Assembly (NCBI GenBank): GCA_963766365.1 | Contig: CAVXZK010000013.1 | Span: 248,001-312,000 of the forward strand | Direction of reading: 5' to 3' | Source of the DNA: JALORV01 sp963766365 | GTDB taxonomy: Bacteria; Pseudomonadota; Gammaproteobacteria; Burkholderiales; Burkholderiaceae_F | DNA: 64,000 nt | In this document: in pieces, positions 35,350 to 43,994 of the stretch | How positions within the stretch are numbered: position 1 is the first letter of the stretch | How the letters are laid out: the number at the start of each line of letters is the position of its first letter | Translations under genes and position numbers: made by a program | The notes under the pieces: model-generated | Database searches by the model: none | Told to the model about the DNA's origin: nothing | What the model saw: the letters and a program-made list of their open reading frames with translations, nothing else

Positions 35350-35448
35350 ATTGAACTACGTTCAAGCGCCGGGCCGCTCCCAAGCTTGAACGTCTAACTG
35401 GATTCGACCGGATGCACGTGCGAGCGAAGCGAGCGTACATCCGGTCGA
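35350..35448 (+). repeat. Bipartite hairpin element, copy 4 (atpA-atpG spacer)
   Basis: Plus-strand sense: ATTGAACT, hairpin 2 (35358-35393, perfect 10-bp arms ACGTTCAAGC/GCTTGAACGT around GCCGGGCCGCTCCCAA), CTAACT, then hairpin 1 (35404-35448, arms TCGACCGGATG/CATCCGGTCGA with CACGTGC on the left and GTACG-type sequence on the right). The arms differ completely from copy 1, yet the flanks (RTTGAACT, CTAACT) and the hairpin-2 loop (CGGGCCGCyCC) match it. The element ends 8 bases before the atpG start codon. Confidence 0.75.
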
Positions 35449-35456
35449 CTTAGAAG

Positions 35457-36338
35457 ATGGCAGGTACCAAAGAGATCCGCCTGAAGATCAAGAGCGTGCA
35501 GAACACGCGCAAGATCACCAAGGCGATGGAAATGGTTGCGGCCTCCAAGATGCGCAAGGCGCAGGACCGGATGCGCCAGTTCCGGCCGTACGGCGACAAG
35601 ATCCGCAATATCGTCGCGCACCTGGCGATGGCGAACCCGGAGTACCGGCCGCCCGCGCTGCAGAAGCGTGACGCGATCAAGAGTGTCGGGATCATCCTGG
35701 TCACCACCGACAAAGGCCTGTGCGGGGGGCTCAATACCAACATCCAGCGCGCGGTGCTGCAGCGGATCAAGGAGCTCGACGCACAGGGCCTCAAGGTTCA
35801 CACGACCGCGATCGGCAACCGGGGCTTCGGCTTTCTGCAGCGACTCAACGCCAGCATCGTCTCGCACTACGTGCAGATCGGCGACCGCCCGCACATGGAA
35901 AAGCTGATCGGGCCGGTCAAGGCGCTGATCGACATGTACGCCGATGGCCGCATCGACGCGGTGTACGTCGCGTTCTCGCGCTTCGTCAACACGATGAAGC
36001 AGGAGCCGGTGATCGAGCAGTTGCTGCCGCTGTCGGCGGAGAGCCTGCTGCAGAGCGAGGAAGAAAAGCGCGCCTATTCGTGGGACTACATCTACGAGCC
36101 GGATGCGCCGGCGGTCATCGACGCATTGCTGGTTCGTTACGCCGAAGCGCTGATTTACCAGGCGGTCGCCGAGAACATGGCGTCCGAGCAGAGCGCGCGC
36201 ATGGTGGCGATGAAGGCGGCGTCGGACAACGCGAAGAAGCTGATTGAAGAGCTGCAGCTCATTTACAACAAGACGCGGCAGGCCGGCATCACCAAGGAAA
36301 TCTCCGAGATCGTCGGCGGCGCCGCCGCGGTGTCGTGA
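35457..36338 (+). CDS. atpG: ATP synthase F1 subunit gamma
   Basis: 293-aa central rotor shaft. N-terminal KEIRLKIKSVQNTRKITKAMEMVAASKMRKAQ and C-terminal LQLIYNKTRQAGITKEISEIVGGAAA form the coiled coil; TTDKGLCGGLNTNIQ is the conserved Rossmann segment. The start at 35457 is preceded by only a weak AGAAG, directly behind a strong hairpin (copy 4), so expression may be tuned by that structure. Confidence 0.97.
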   Translation: MAGTKEIRLKIKSVQNTRKITKAMEMVAASKMRKAQDRMRQFRPYGDKIRNIVAHLAMANPEYRPPALQKRDAIKSVGIILVTTDKGLCGGLNTNIQRAVLQRIKELDAQGLKVHTTAIGNRGFGFLQRLNASIVSHYVQIGDRPHMEKLIGPVKALIDMYADGRIDAVYVAFSRFVNTMKQEPVIEQLLPLSAESLLQSEEEKRAYSWDYIYEPDAPAVIDALLVRYAEALIYQAVAENMASEQSARMVAMKAASDNAKKLIEELQLIYNKTRQAGITKEISEIVGGAAAVS

Positions 36339-36375
36339 TCGAAACCGAATTGAAGAGCAGAACTGAGGACATCCT

Positions 36376-37818
36376 ATGAGCACCGGAGCCACCGGAACCA
36401 TCGTTCAGTGCATTGGCGCAGTCGTGGACATCGAGTTCCCGCGCGACCAGATGCCGGAAATCTATGACGCCCTGGTCCTCGAGGCCGATCCGACCAACAC
36501 GCTGGTCGAACAGGGGCTGACCTTCGAGGTGCAGCAGCAGCTCGGCGACGGCATCGTGCGCACGATCGCGATGGGATCGTCTGATGGTCTGCGGCGCGGC
36601 ATGAAGGCAAAGAACACCGGCGCCGGCATCACGGTACCGGTCGGCCCCGGCACGCTCGGCCGCATCATGGACGTGCTCGGCCGGCCGATCGACGACGCGG
36701 GTCCGATCAAGTCGGACCAGAAGCGCGCGATCCACCAGCCCGCGCCGAAGTTCGACGAACTCTCACCGTCGGTCGAACTGCTCGAGACCGGCATCAAGGT
36801 CGTCGACCTGATCTGCCCGTTCGCCAAGGGCGGCAAGATCGGTCTCTTCGGTGGTGCCGGTGTCGGCAAGACCGTCACGATGATGGAGCTCATCAACAAC
36901 ATCGCCAAGCAGTACGGCGGCTACTCGGTGTTCGCCGGTGTCGGCGAGCGCACGCGCGAGGGCAACGACTTCTATCACGAGATGAAGGATTCGAACGTCC
37001 TCGACAAGGTCGCGATGGTGTTCGGCCAGATGAACGAACCCCCGGGCAACCGCCTGCGCGTCGGCCTGACCGGACTGTCGATGGCCGAGGCGTTCCGCGA
37101 CGAGGGCAAGGACATCCTGCTGTTCATCGACAACATCTACCGCTACACGCTGGCCGGCACCGAAGTGTCCGCGCTGCTCGGACGGATGCCGTCGGCAGTG
37201 GGTTACCAGCCGACTCTCGCCGAAGAGATGGGCAAGCTGCAGGAGCGCATCACGTCGACCAAGACCGGCTCGATTACCTCGATCCAGGCCGTGTACGTGC
37301 CGGCGGACGACCTGACCGACCCGTCGCCCGCGACGACCTTCGGCCACCTCGACGCCACCGTCGTGCTGAGCCGCGAGATCGCATCGCTTGGCATCTATCC
37401 GTCGGTCGACCCGCTCGACTCGACCTCGCGCCAGATCGACCCGAACGTCGTCGGCGAGGACCACTACACGACGACACGCCGCGTGCAGGCCACGCTGCAG
37501 CGCTACAAGGAACTGCGCGACATCATCGCGATCCTGGGGATGGACGAACTGTCACCCGAGGACAAGCTGGCGGTATCGCGTGCGCGCAAGATCCAGCGCT
37601 TCCTGTCGCAGCCGTTCCACGTCGCCGAGGTGTTCACCGGTTCGCCCGGCAAGCACGTCCCGCTGAAGGAAACGATCCGTGGCTTCAAGATGATTGTCGA
37701 CGGCGAGTGCGATGCCTTCCCGGAGCAGGCGTTCTACATGGTCGGCACGATCGACGAGGCGCGCGAGAAGTTCGAGAAGATGCGCAAGGAAGAGGAAGCC
37801 AAGAAGGTCGCCGCGTAA
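36376..37818 (+). CDS. atpD: ATP synthase F1 subunit beta
   Basis: Catalytic subunit, 480 aa. Walker A GGAGVGKTVTMMELI, catalytic Glu in GVGERTREGNDFYHEM, LLFIDNIYRYTLAGTEVSALLGR and the C-terminal VAEVFTGSPGKHVPLKETIRGF are all present. Longer than E. coli beta, with an extra segment near 100-130 containing KSDQKRAIHQPAP, which is usual in betaproteobacteria. Confidence 0.98.
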   Translation: MSTGATGTIVQCIGAVVDIEFPRDQMPEIYDALVLEADPTNTLVEQGLTFEVQQQLGDGIVRTIAMGSSDGLRRGMKAKNTGAGITVPVGPGTLGRIMDVLGRPIDDAGPIKSDQKRAIHQPAPKFDELSPSVELLETGIKVVDLICPFAKGGKIGLFGGAGVGKTVTMMELINNIAKQYGGYSVFAGVGERTREGNDFYHEMKDSNVLDKVAMVFGQMNEPPGNRLRVGLTGLSMAEAFRDEGKDILLFIDNIYRYTLAGTEVSALLGRMPSAVGYQPTLAEEMGKLQERITSTKTGSITSIQAVYVPADDLTDPSPATTFGHLDATVVLSREIASLGIYPSVDPLDSTSRQIDPNVVGEDHYTTTRRVQATLQRYKELRDIIAILGMDELSPEDKLAVSRARKIQRFLSQPFHVAEVFTGSPGKHVPLKETIRGFKMIVDGECDAFPEQAFYMVGTIDEAREKFEKMRKEEEAKKVAA

Positions 37819-37842
37819 GCGCGGTTGTCCTTAGGAGCCATC

Positions 37843-38262
37843 ATGGCCACAACCATTCGGGTCGACGTCGTCAGCGCCGAGGAGTCGATCTTCGCCGGCG
37901 AGGCGGAGTTCGTCGCACTCCCGGGCGAAGCCGGCGAACTCGGCATCTACCCGCGCCACACGCCACTGATCACGCGCATCAAGCCGGGCGTGGTCCGCAT
38001 CAAGGTGCCGGGCAAGTCCGACGATGAACAGATCTTCGTCGCCGGCGGCATCCTCGAGGTTCAGCCGCATGTGGTGACGGTCCTGGCCGACACCGCGATC
38101 CGCGGCAAGGATCTCGACGAAGCCAAGGCGCGCGAGGCGCTGCAACGGGCCGAGGACGCGCGCCGCAACGCCAACAGCGATATGGAGATCGCCAAGGCCG
38201 AAGCCGAACTATCATCGATGGCCGCCCAGATCGCGGCGATCCGCAAGATCCGCGGCAAGTAA
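37843..38262 (+). CDS. atpC: ATP synthase F1 subunit epsilon
   Basis: 139-aa regulatory/rotor subunit. The N-terminal beta-sandwich TIRVDVVSAEESIFAGEAEFVALPGEAGELGIYPRHTPLIT is followed by a C-terminal helical hairpin (about 90-139). The ATG at 37843 has AGGAG upstream; an in-frame ATG at 37825 is less likely. It ends the atp operon and is followed by an intrinsic terminator. Confidence 0.96.
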   Translation: MATTIRVDVVSAEESIFAGEAEFVALPGEAGELGIYPRHTPLITRIKPGVVRIKVPGKSDDEQIFVAGGILEVQPHVVTVLADTAIRGKDLDEAKAREALQRAEDARRNANSDMEIAKAEAELSSMAAQIAAIRKIRGK

Positions 38263-38282
38263 GTCGGTCTAGCGTGAAAACG

Positions 38283-38307
38283 GGGGCGGCTGCGGCTGCC
38301 CCTTTTT
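38283..38307 (+). terminator. Intrinsic terminator of the atp operon
   Basis: Stem GGGGCGGC/GCTGCCCC (one G-U pair) with loop TGCG is followed directly by five T residues, 21 bases after atpC. A TAGCGTGAAAA motif (about 38270-38280) lies just before it. Confidence 0.88.
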
Positions 38308-38342
38308 CATTTCGGTGCCGAAAACCAACTCAGGAGCTGCAA

Positions 38343-38780
38343 ATGTTCAACGGCAACGTGCTGGTCGCCACGGACGGTTCTCCGATCTCCGAGCGTGCGG
38401 TCGAAACCGCCGCGCAGTTGGCCGCCAGGGTCGGCGCCAGGCTGACCGTGGTGACGGTCGAGGCGCCCTACCCGTACAGCGCCGTCGGCGAGTCCAGCGC
38501 CATTGCCGGAGCCGACTACCAGGCGACGGTGGGGGCAGCGGCAAGTGCACGACTGTCGCGCGCGAAGGAAATTGCCGCGGCGGCCGGAGTGGAATGCGGG
38601 ACCTCGCTGCAGGAGGCCTCCGATGTTTACCGCGGGGTCATTGCGGCGGCGGAGCAGACGGGGGCCGGCCTGCTGGTCGTGGCGTCGCACGGTCGACGTG
38701 GACTCTCGGCCCTGATGCTTGGGTCCGAGACGCAGAAGCTGCTGGCACATACGACGGTGCCGGTGCTGGTAGTGAGGTGA
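38343..38780 (+). CDS. Universal stress protein (UspA family)
   Basis: 145 aa. The N-terminal VLVATDGSPISERAVETAAQLA and C-terminal GLLVVASHGRRGLSALMLGSETQKLLAHTTVPVLVVR contain the alpha/beta Usp fold and an ATP-binding-type glycine motif. The ATG at 38343 has AGGAG upstream; an earlier start would read through the terminator. Exact role unknown; such proteins respond to starvation or oxygen stress. Confidence 0.92.
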   Translation: MFNGNVLVATDGSPISERAVETAAQLAARVGARLTVVTVEAPYPYSAVGESSAIAGADYQATVGAAASARLSRAKEIAAAAGVECGTSLQEASDVYRGVIAAAEQTGAGLLVVASHGRRGLSALMLGSETQKLLAHTTVPVLVVR

Positions 38781-38800
38781 CACTGAGAGGAGATCGCAGC

Positions 38801-39331
38801 ATGCAGACGACCCGGAACGCGACCCGCCTGACGCTTCTTGCGGCTATCGCAGGGCTGTTGCTCACGGCATGCAGTTCGCCGCCTCCCGCGCCGAGCGGCG
38901 CGCCCCCGGCTCCGACCGGTTCCGCGCCCGCCGCTGAGCCGTCCCGCGCGCCGGGCGGCTGGGCGTCGCCCGTCGGGCTCGCTCCTCGGAACCCGGCGCT
39001 CGAGTCATGGAAGCGCAGTGCCGCCCAGCGCATCCATCAGGCGAACCAGAAAAAGCTGTTCGAGGGACGGCCGCACCATCTGCTGCAAGCGGTCATCGTC
39101 GTCGAGGCCACCGTAGATCGCAATGGCAACGTGGTGAGGTCCAGGGTGACGCGGTCGCCAAAGATCAAGAAACTCGACGACATGGCCCTGGCGTCCCTGA
39201 AGGCGGCGTCCCCCCTCCCTGCGCCGCCACAGTCGCTGCTGTTGCGCGGCAACCTGGTGTTTTCCGAGACCTGGCTGGTTCAAAACGACGGAACCTTTCA
39301 GGTCCGCACTCTGGCGCTACCGCAGGAGTAG
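38801..39331 (+). CDS. TonB C-terminal-like lipoprotein
   Basis: 176 aa. A signal peptide with lipobox LLLTAC (Cys about 24) is followed by a Pro/Ala-rich segment and a TonB/TolA-type C-terminal domain: LLQAVIVVEATVDRNGNVVRSRVTRSPKIKKLDDMALASLKAASPLPAPP. A TonB-type domain on a lipoprotein rather than an inner-membrane anchor cannot act as a standard energy transducer, so it is probably a structural or envelope protein. GAGAGGAG precedes the ATG. Confidence 0.78.
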   Translation: MQTTRNATRLTLLAAIAGLLLTACSSPPPAPSGAPPAPTGSAPAAEPSRAPGGWASPVGLAPRNPALESWKRSAAQRIHQANQKKLFEGRPHHLLQAVIVVEATVDRNGNVVRSRVTRSPKIKKLDDMALASLKAASPLPAPPQSLLLRGNLVFSETWLVQNDGTFQVRTLALPQE

Positions 39332-39516
39332 CAAAAAAGCATCATCCCGGCAGGTCAGCCCGGCCGGAATCAAGGGTTTCCACCTACATTCCCCCGATTT
39401 CGTGTCAACCTTGACGCCGGCTGCGCGTTACACCTCGCGGAGCCTGGGCGCCCGCACGATCGTCGGCTGGCCCAACGCTCTACATCTCTCGTCAACTGTT
39501 CCAGGAACCTGAAACC

Positions 39517-39699
39517 ATGAAGAAATTGCTTGCTGCCATGATCGCCGCCTCCTTCGCTTGTGGCGTCGCGTACGCCGCCAGTCACGCGAAGGAAGAGAAG
39601 AAGCCGACGGCCGAAGAGTGCAAGAAGGACCCGAAGATGAAGGGCTGCGAAATGAAGAAGGACGCGGCCCCGGCTGCTGCGCCCGCCGCCAAGAAGTAA
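39517..39699 (+). CDS. Small secreted Lys/Ala-rich protein
   Basis: 60 aa. A signal peptide (MKKLLAAMIAASFACGVAYA, about 1-20) is followed by a highly charged 40-residue mature part with a repeated KDPKMKGCEMKKD-type core, two cysteines and an Ala/Pro/Lys tail. AGGAAC precedes the ATG. Similar small proteins of unknown role occur in betaproteobacteria. The 185-base gap upstream holds no recognised gene. An intrinsic terminator follows. Confidence 0.7.
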   Translation: MKKLLAAMIAASFACGVAYAASHAKEEKKPTAEECKKDPKMKGCEMKKDAAPAAAPAAKK

Positions 39700-39720
39700 T
39701 CAGGCGCGGCTTGCTGCAAG

Positions 39721-39744
39721 GGCAGGCTTAGGCCTGCCTTTTTT
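39721..39744. terminator. Intrinsic terminator shared by convergent genes
   Basis: Stem GGCAGGC/GCCTGCC with loop TTAG and six T residues ends the small-protein transcript. The minus-strand DUF167 gene stops at the same place, so it may use the stem in the other direction too. Confidence 0.88.
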
Positions 39745-40075
39745 ATTGCTGCTGCAGGCGAGCGGCGATCTCGCTGGCGCTAAGCGCGACACCGGCGATC
39801 TGCAGGCGTTTGTCGCGGGAACTTGCACCGGCAGCGACCTGCACTGCGGCGGGGCGGCACTCCAGCCGCTTGGCGATCAGCTCGATGACAGCCGTGTTGG
39901 CCCGACCCTCTGTGGGCGGCGCCTGCACGGCCACTTTCAGTCGGTCCCCGTGGACGCCTACCACCTGCGAACGCCGCGCGCCCGGTTGCACGTGAACCTC
40001 GATGCTGAAGCCGTCGCCGCTCGCCCGCAGCCAGGCCGGAAGCGGCCCCGTGACAGAATTGCGCTTTACCTGCAA
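39743..40075 (-). CDS. DUF167 family protein (YggU-like)
   Basis: About 110 aa. Contains the family core FSIEVHVQPGARRSQVVGVHGDRLKVAVQAPPTEGRANTAVIELIAKRL and AGASSRDKRLQI. Function unknown. I prefer a TTG start at 40075, which has GGAG 6-7 bases upstream and avoids overlapping hemE; a TTG at 40099 is the alternative and would overlap the hemE start. Divergent from hemE with only a 10-base gap between starts. Confidence 0.8.
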   Translation of the reverse strand: MQVKRNSVTGPLPAWLRASGDGFSIEVHVQPGARRSQVVGVHGDRLKVAVQAPPTEGRANTAVIELIAKRLECRPAAVQVAAGASSRDKRLQIAGVALSASEIAARLQQQ

Positions 40076-40085
40076 ATCGAGCTCC

Positions 40086-41168
40086 GTGAGACCACTCAAC
40101 GATAGGTTCCTGCGTGCGCTGCTGCGCGAGCCGACTGACTACACGCCGGTCTGGCTGATGCGTCAAGCCGGCCGTTACATGGCTGAATACAACGCGACGC
40201 GGAAGCGGGCTGGAAGTTTTCTGAAGCTCGCGAAGTCACCCGCGATGGCGACCGAGGTGACGATGCAACCGGTGGATCGCTTCCCTCTCGATGCGGCGAT
40301 TCTGTTCTCCGACATCCTCACCGTGCCGGATGCGATGGGCCTCGGTCTTTACTTCGCTGAAGGGGAAGGCCCGAAGTTCGAACGGCCGCTGCGGTCCGAA
40401 GCCGAGATCGCCAAGCTCACGGTGCCCGATCCCGAACTGTCGTTGGGCTACGTGATGGACGCGGTGCGTGAGATCCGCAAGGCGCTTGCCGACAGGATTC
40501 CCCTGATCGGTTTTTCGGGCAGCCCGTTCACGCTGGCCTGCTACATGGTCGAGGGCGGTGGCTCCGACGACTTCCGTCAGGTCAAGACGATGCTGTACTC
40601 ACGTCCCGACCTGCTGCACCGCATCCTGCAGGTCAATGCCAATGCGGTCGCCGAGTACCTCAACGCGCAGATCGCCGCCGGGGCACAGGCCGTGATGATC
40701 TTCGACACTTGGGGTGGCGCATTAGCGGACGGTGCATACCAGGAGTTCTCGCTGGCCTACATGAAGGAGGTCGTCTCGCGTCTCACGCGGGAGCGGGACG
40801 GCGAGAGCGTGCCATGCATCGTGTTCACGAAGGGTGGTGGCCTTTGGCTCGAGGCGATCGCCGACATCGGCTGCGATGCAGTAGGGCTCGACTGGACGGT
40901 GAATCTCGGTCAGGCGCGGCGCCGCATCGACGACCGCTGCGCGCTACAGGGCAATCTCGATCCGATGTCGCTGTTCGCGGGTGAGCCCCAGATCCGCCAA
41001 CAGGTGCGCGGAGTGATCGATGCATTCGGCTCGCCGCAGCGTGCGGATGGACGTCATGGCGGACATGTCTTCAACCTGGGACACGGCATCTCGCAATTCA
41101 CGCCGCCGGACGCCGTCGCAGTGCTGGTGGACGAAGTCCACGGTTACAGCAAAAAGTCGCGACTGTGA
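40086..41168 (+). CDS. hemE: Uroporphyrinogen decarboxylase
   Basis: Decarboxylates uroporphyrinogen III to coproporphyrinogen III in heme synthesis. It is 360 aa from a GTG at 40086. NDRFLRALLREPTDYTPVWLMRQAGRYMAEY contains the active-site Arg-rich loop, followed by FPLDAAILFSDILTVPDAMG and GFSGSPFTLACYMVEGGGS; the C-terminal GHVFNLGHGISQFTPP is also typical. The start is chosen for family length. A 333-base DnaA-box-bearing spacer follows before priA. Confidence 0.96.
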   Translation: MRPLNDRFLRALLREPTDYTPVWLMRQAGRYMAEYNATRKRAGSFLKLAKSPAMATEVTMQPVDRFPLDAAILFSDILTVPDAMGLGLYFAEGEGPKFERPLRSEAEIAKLTVPDPELSLGYVMDAVREIRKALADRIPLIGFSGSPFTLACYMVEGGGSDDFRQVKTMLYSRPDLLHRILQVNANAVAEYLNAQIAAGAQAVMIFDTWGGALADGAYQEFSLAYMKEVVSRLTRERDGESVPCIVFTKGGGLWLEAIADIGCDAVGLDWTVNLGQARRRIDDRCALQGNLDPMSLFAGEPQIRQQVRGVIDAFGSPQRADGRHGGHVFNLGHGISQFTPPDAVAVLVDEVHGYSKKSRL

Positions 41169-41490
41169 GTGGTCACTCACAAAGTGCCAAAAACGATCAC
41201 ATCCAGTTGACTTATTCACAAAATTGCGCTCCGCCAGCAGTGGCGCGGGTTTGCGCCGGCTAACGGGCGGAAGACGCAGAACCTTGACCGTAACTATTTG
41301 ATTTCTAATGAACATGACTGGAACGTGACGGCCTCGGCGTCGGGATTGCACCAATTCCCACGCGGGTTTGCAGCGTCTCCCCACTGCTTTTCCACAAAGT
41401 TATCCACAGGCTTTCAGCTCCGCCGATCCCTTCTAAATTAATCAATTGCTTAGCTCTCACACTTGATGTTTTTGTTTACTAGCTAAGTCG
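41164..41490. other. hemE-priA spacer with DnaA boxes and AT-rich block (origin-like)
   Basis: Contains a consensus box TTATCCACA (41400-41408), TTTTCCACA only 3 bases before it (41388-41396), and TTATTCACA (41212-41220), then a markedly AT-rich tract (41431-41490, TTCTAAATTAATCAATTG...TTTTTGTTTACTAG) ending at priA. An 8-bp-arm palindrome (41164-41181) overlaps the hemE stop. Clustered boxes beside AT-rich DNA is an origin-type arrangement; DnaA control of priA is an alternative. No gene is seen here. Confidence 0.6.
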
Positions 41491-41501
41491 GGCTGATCGA
41501 C

Positions 41502-43517
41502 GTGGCGACCGCGCGCTACTGGCAAATCCTGCTCGACCTGCCGCTTGCCGGATCCCTCGACTACGCGGCTCCGGAGGGAAACAGCAGCGAGCCGACCGGC
41601 CTGCGCTGTGTCGTCCCGCTCGGCCGACGCAAGGTCGTCGGCATCGTCACTGGAGTGAGCAGCCAGACCGCGCTTTCCGCAGACCGCGTCAAGGCCGTGG
41701 TTCGCGTGCTCGATGAAGTGGCGCCGCTCAGTTCGCACTGGCTTGCACTCACTCGGTTTGCTGCCGACTACTACCAGCATGTGTGGGGCGAAGTCGCGCT
41801 GCCGGCTTTGCCGCCGGCACTGCGACAACTGCCCGGGCCGCGCTTTGCTCAGGTGATTGCCCGGCTGCGCGCCCCGCTGCCCGCGGGCCGAAGCGCCGAC
41901 GCTGCGCGGCGGCCTGTGTTGAGCGTCGAACAGTCGGCCGCAGTTCAGCAGGTTGCAGAGGCCACAGGGTTTGCACCGTTCCTGCTGTTCGGTGTGACCG
42001 GCAGCGGCAAGACGGAGGTTTACCTCGCCGCCATCGAGCGCGCGCTGGTGGCGCGCCCGGACGCGCAGGCGCTTCTGCTGGTGCCCGAGATCAATCTCAC
42101 GCCGCAGCTTGATTCGCAGGTCCGCGCGCGATTTCCAGACCACGGTGTCGTGGCGCTGCACAGTGGCCTCCCAGCTGGCGAGCGCGCCGCGGCCTGGCTG
42201 GCCGCGCACGAGGGACGCGCGCGGGTCGTCATCGGCACGCGGCTGGCCGTATTCGCCTCCCTGCCCGGCCTCGCGATCATCGTCGTCGACGAGGAGCACG
42301 ATCCCTCCTACAAGGCGGGTGAGGGCGTGCGCTATTCGGCGCGCGACCTCGCGGTGAAACGGGCGCAGATGCTCCGCGTACCCGTCCTCCTCGGCTCCGC
42401 GACACCATCGCTCGAAAGCTGGTCGCAGGCGCGCGCCAGGCGCTACCGGCTGCTGACGCTGACGCAGCGTGCGGCGTTGGACGATCGAGTGGCGCCCAGC
42501 ATCGAACTGGTCGACCCGGGCCGCGAGCGGACCGCCTCGGGGATTGCGCCGCCGATCCAGCGCGCCTTGTCGGAGTGCCTGGAGCGTGGCGAACAATCAC
42601 TGGTTTTCCTCAATCGGCGCGGCTATGCGCCGGTCGTGGCCTGCGAAGCCTGCGGCTGGATGTCCAGCTGTCCGAACTGCGCGGCCTACGCGGTATTCCA
42701 CAAGCCGGACCGCACGCTGCGCTGTCACCACTGCGGCTGGAGCGCGGGAGTGCCGCGATCGTGTTCGACCTGCGGTAACACGGCGCTGCAGGGCGTCGGC
42801 CGCGGCACCCAGCGCATCGAGGAATCGCTGCAACAGCTGCTTCCCACCGCGCGCGTGCTGCGGATCGACCGCGATGCGACGCGGCGGCGCGACTCCGCGG
42901 CCCGGGCCTTCGATGCGGTCCATCGCGGCGAGGTCGATGTGCTCGTGGGCACGCAGATGGTGACCAAGGGGCACGATTTCCGGAACATCGCACTTGTGGT
43001 GGTGCTGAACGCCGACAGCCAGCTCGCTTCGCAGGACTTCCGCGCGTCGGAGCGGCTGTTCGCGACGCTGGTGCAGGTCATCGGACGCGCCGGGCGCAGC
43101 GGGCGGCCGAGCCGCGCGCTGGTGCAGACGCGTTTCCCTGCGCATCCGCTGTTTTCAGCGCTGACGCGCCAGGACTACGCCGCCTTCGCCGACGCGCTGC
43201 TGGTCGAGCGCCGGCGTGCGGGCATGCCGCCCGCAAGCCATCAGGCCCTGCTGACGGCCGAGGCCCGCCATCTCGACGACGCGCTTGGATTTCTCAGCCA
43301 GGCGGTCAATCTGGTGGCAGCAGCGTCGGAGGTGCGCGTTTACGACCCGGTACCGATGGCGCTGGCCCGGCGCGCCGGTGTCGAGCGCGCGCAGTTGCTG
43401 ATCGAGGCCTCTCATCGCGCCCCGCTGCACGCCTTTCTGCGACCGTGGCTCGGCGAACTGCGCGCACTCAAGGCCCGCGTGCGCTGGCAGATCGAAGTGG
43501 ATCCGGCCGAAATCTGA
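41502..43517 (+). CDS. priA: Primosomal protein N' / replication-restart helicase PriA
   Basis: 3'-5' helicase that reloads the replisome at stalled forks. It is 671 aa from a GTG at 41502. An N-terminal 3'-DNA-binding domain is followed by Walker A GVTGSGKTEVY (about 164), DEEH box VVDEEHDPSYK, GSATPSLES, and an eight-Cys zinc module (about 380-430: CEACGWMSSCPNC and CHHCGW...CSTCG). The later GTQMVTKGHDF and QVIGRAGRSGR helicase motifs are intact. Adjacent DnaA boxes are notable given its role. Confidence 0.96.
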   Translation: MATARYWQILLDLPLAGSLDYAAPEGNSSEPTGLRCVVPLGRRKVVGIVTGVSSQTALSADRVKAVVRVLDEVAPLSSHWLALTRFAADYYQHVWGEVALPALPPALRQLPGPRFAQVIARLRAPLPAGRSADAARRPVLSVEQSAAVQQVAEATGFAPFLLFGVTGSGKTEVYLAAIERALVARPDAQALLLVPEINLTPQLDSQVRARFPDHGVVALHSGLPAGERAAAWLAAHEGRARVVIGTRLAVFASLPGLAIIVVDEEHDPSYKAGEGVRYSARDLAVKRAQMLRVPVLLGSATPSLESWSQARARRYRLLTLTQRAALDDRVAPSIELVDPGRERTASGIAPPIQRALSECLERGEQSLVFLNRRGYAPVVACEACGWMSSCPNCAAYAVFHKPDRTLRCHHCGWSAGVPRSCSTCGNTALQGVGRGTQRIEESLQQLLPTARVLRIDRDATRRRDSAARAFDAVHRGEVDVLVGTQMVTKGHDFRNIALVVVLNADSQLASQDFRASERLFATLVQVIGRAGRSGRPSRALVQTRFPAHPLFSALTRQDYAAFADALLVERRRAGMPPASHQALLTAEARHLDDALGFLSQAVNLVAAASEVRVYDPVPMALARRAGVERAQLLIEASHRAPLHAFLRPWLGELRALKARVRWQIEVDPAEI

Positions 43518-43586
43518 CCTCCGGTGGAATAGTTGCAGGACTTCCGCTGTTAGCGTGAAGTTGCTACCCCATCAAGGAGAAGAGTG

Positions 43587-43982
43587 ATGCGTAGGTCCCT
43601 TGTCATACTGGCCGCAATTGCGATTGTCGCGATCGCCGGCTGCTCGACCTACGGTTCGGGCAGTTCAGTGGCCGCCCCGCCCACCAAGGTCATGGACAGC
43701 GTGCTGACCAACAGCGCCGGCATGACGCTCTACACCTTCGACAAGGACGCAGTGGGCAGCGGCAAGAGTGCCTGCAACGGTCCGTGCGCGACCAACTGGC
43801 CGCCGTTGCTGGCGTCGGCCGACGCCAAGCCCAGCGGTGACTACACGATCATCACCCGCGACGACGGCGCAAAGCAGTGGGCCTACAAGGGCAAGCCGCT
43901 GTACCTCTGGATCAAGGACACCAAGCCGGGCGATCGCACCGGCGATGGGTTCAACAACGCGTGGCGCCTCGCACGCAGCTAG
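43587..43982 (+). CDS. COG4315-type lipoprotein
   Basis: 131 aa. Signal with lipobox AIAGC (Cys about 19), then tandem copies of the motif seen in this family: SVLTNSAGMTLYTFDKDAVGSGKSACNGPCATNWPPLLA and AKQWAYKGKPLYLWIKDTKPGDRTGDGFNNAWRLAR. These predicted secreted proteins often lie next to ECF sigma genes, as here, suggesting they belong to its regulon. AAGGAG precedes the ATG; a TTAGCGTGAAG string lies 27 bases upstream. Confidence 0.85.
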   Translation: MRRSLVILAAIAIVAIAGCSTYGSGSSVAAPPTKVMDSVLTNSAGMTLYTFDKDAVGSGKSACNGPCATNWPPLLASADAKPSGDYTIITRDDGAKQWAYKGKPLYLWIKDTKPGDRTGDGFNNAWRLARS

Positions 43983-43994
43983 GAGCCTTGGGAC

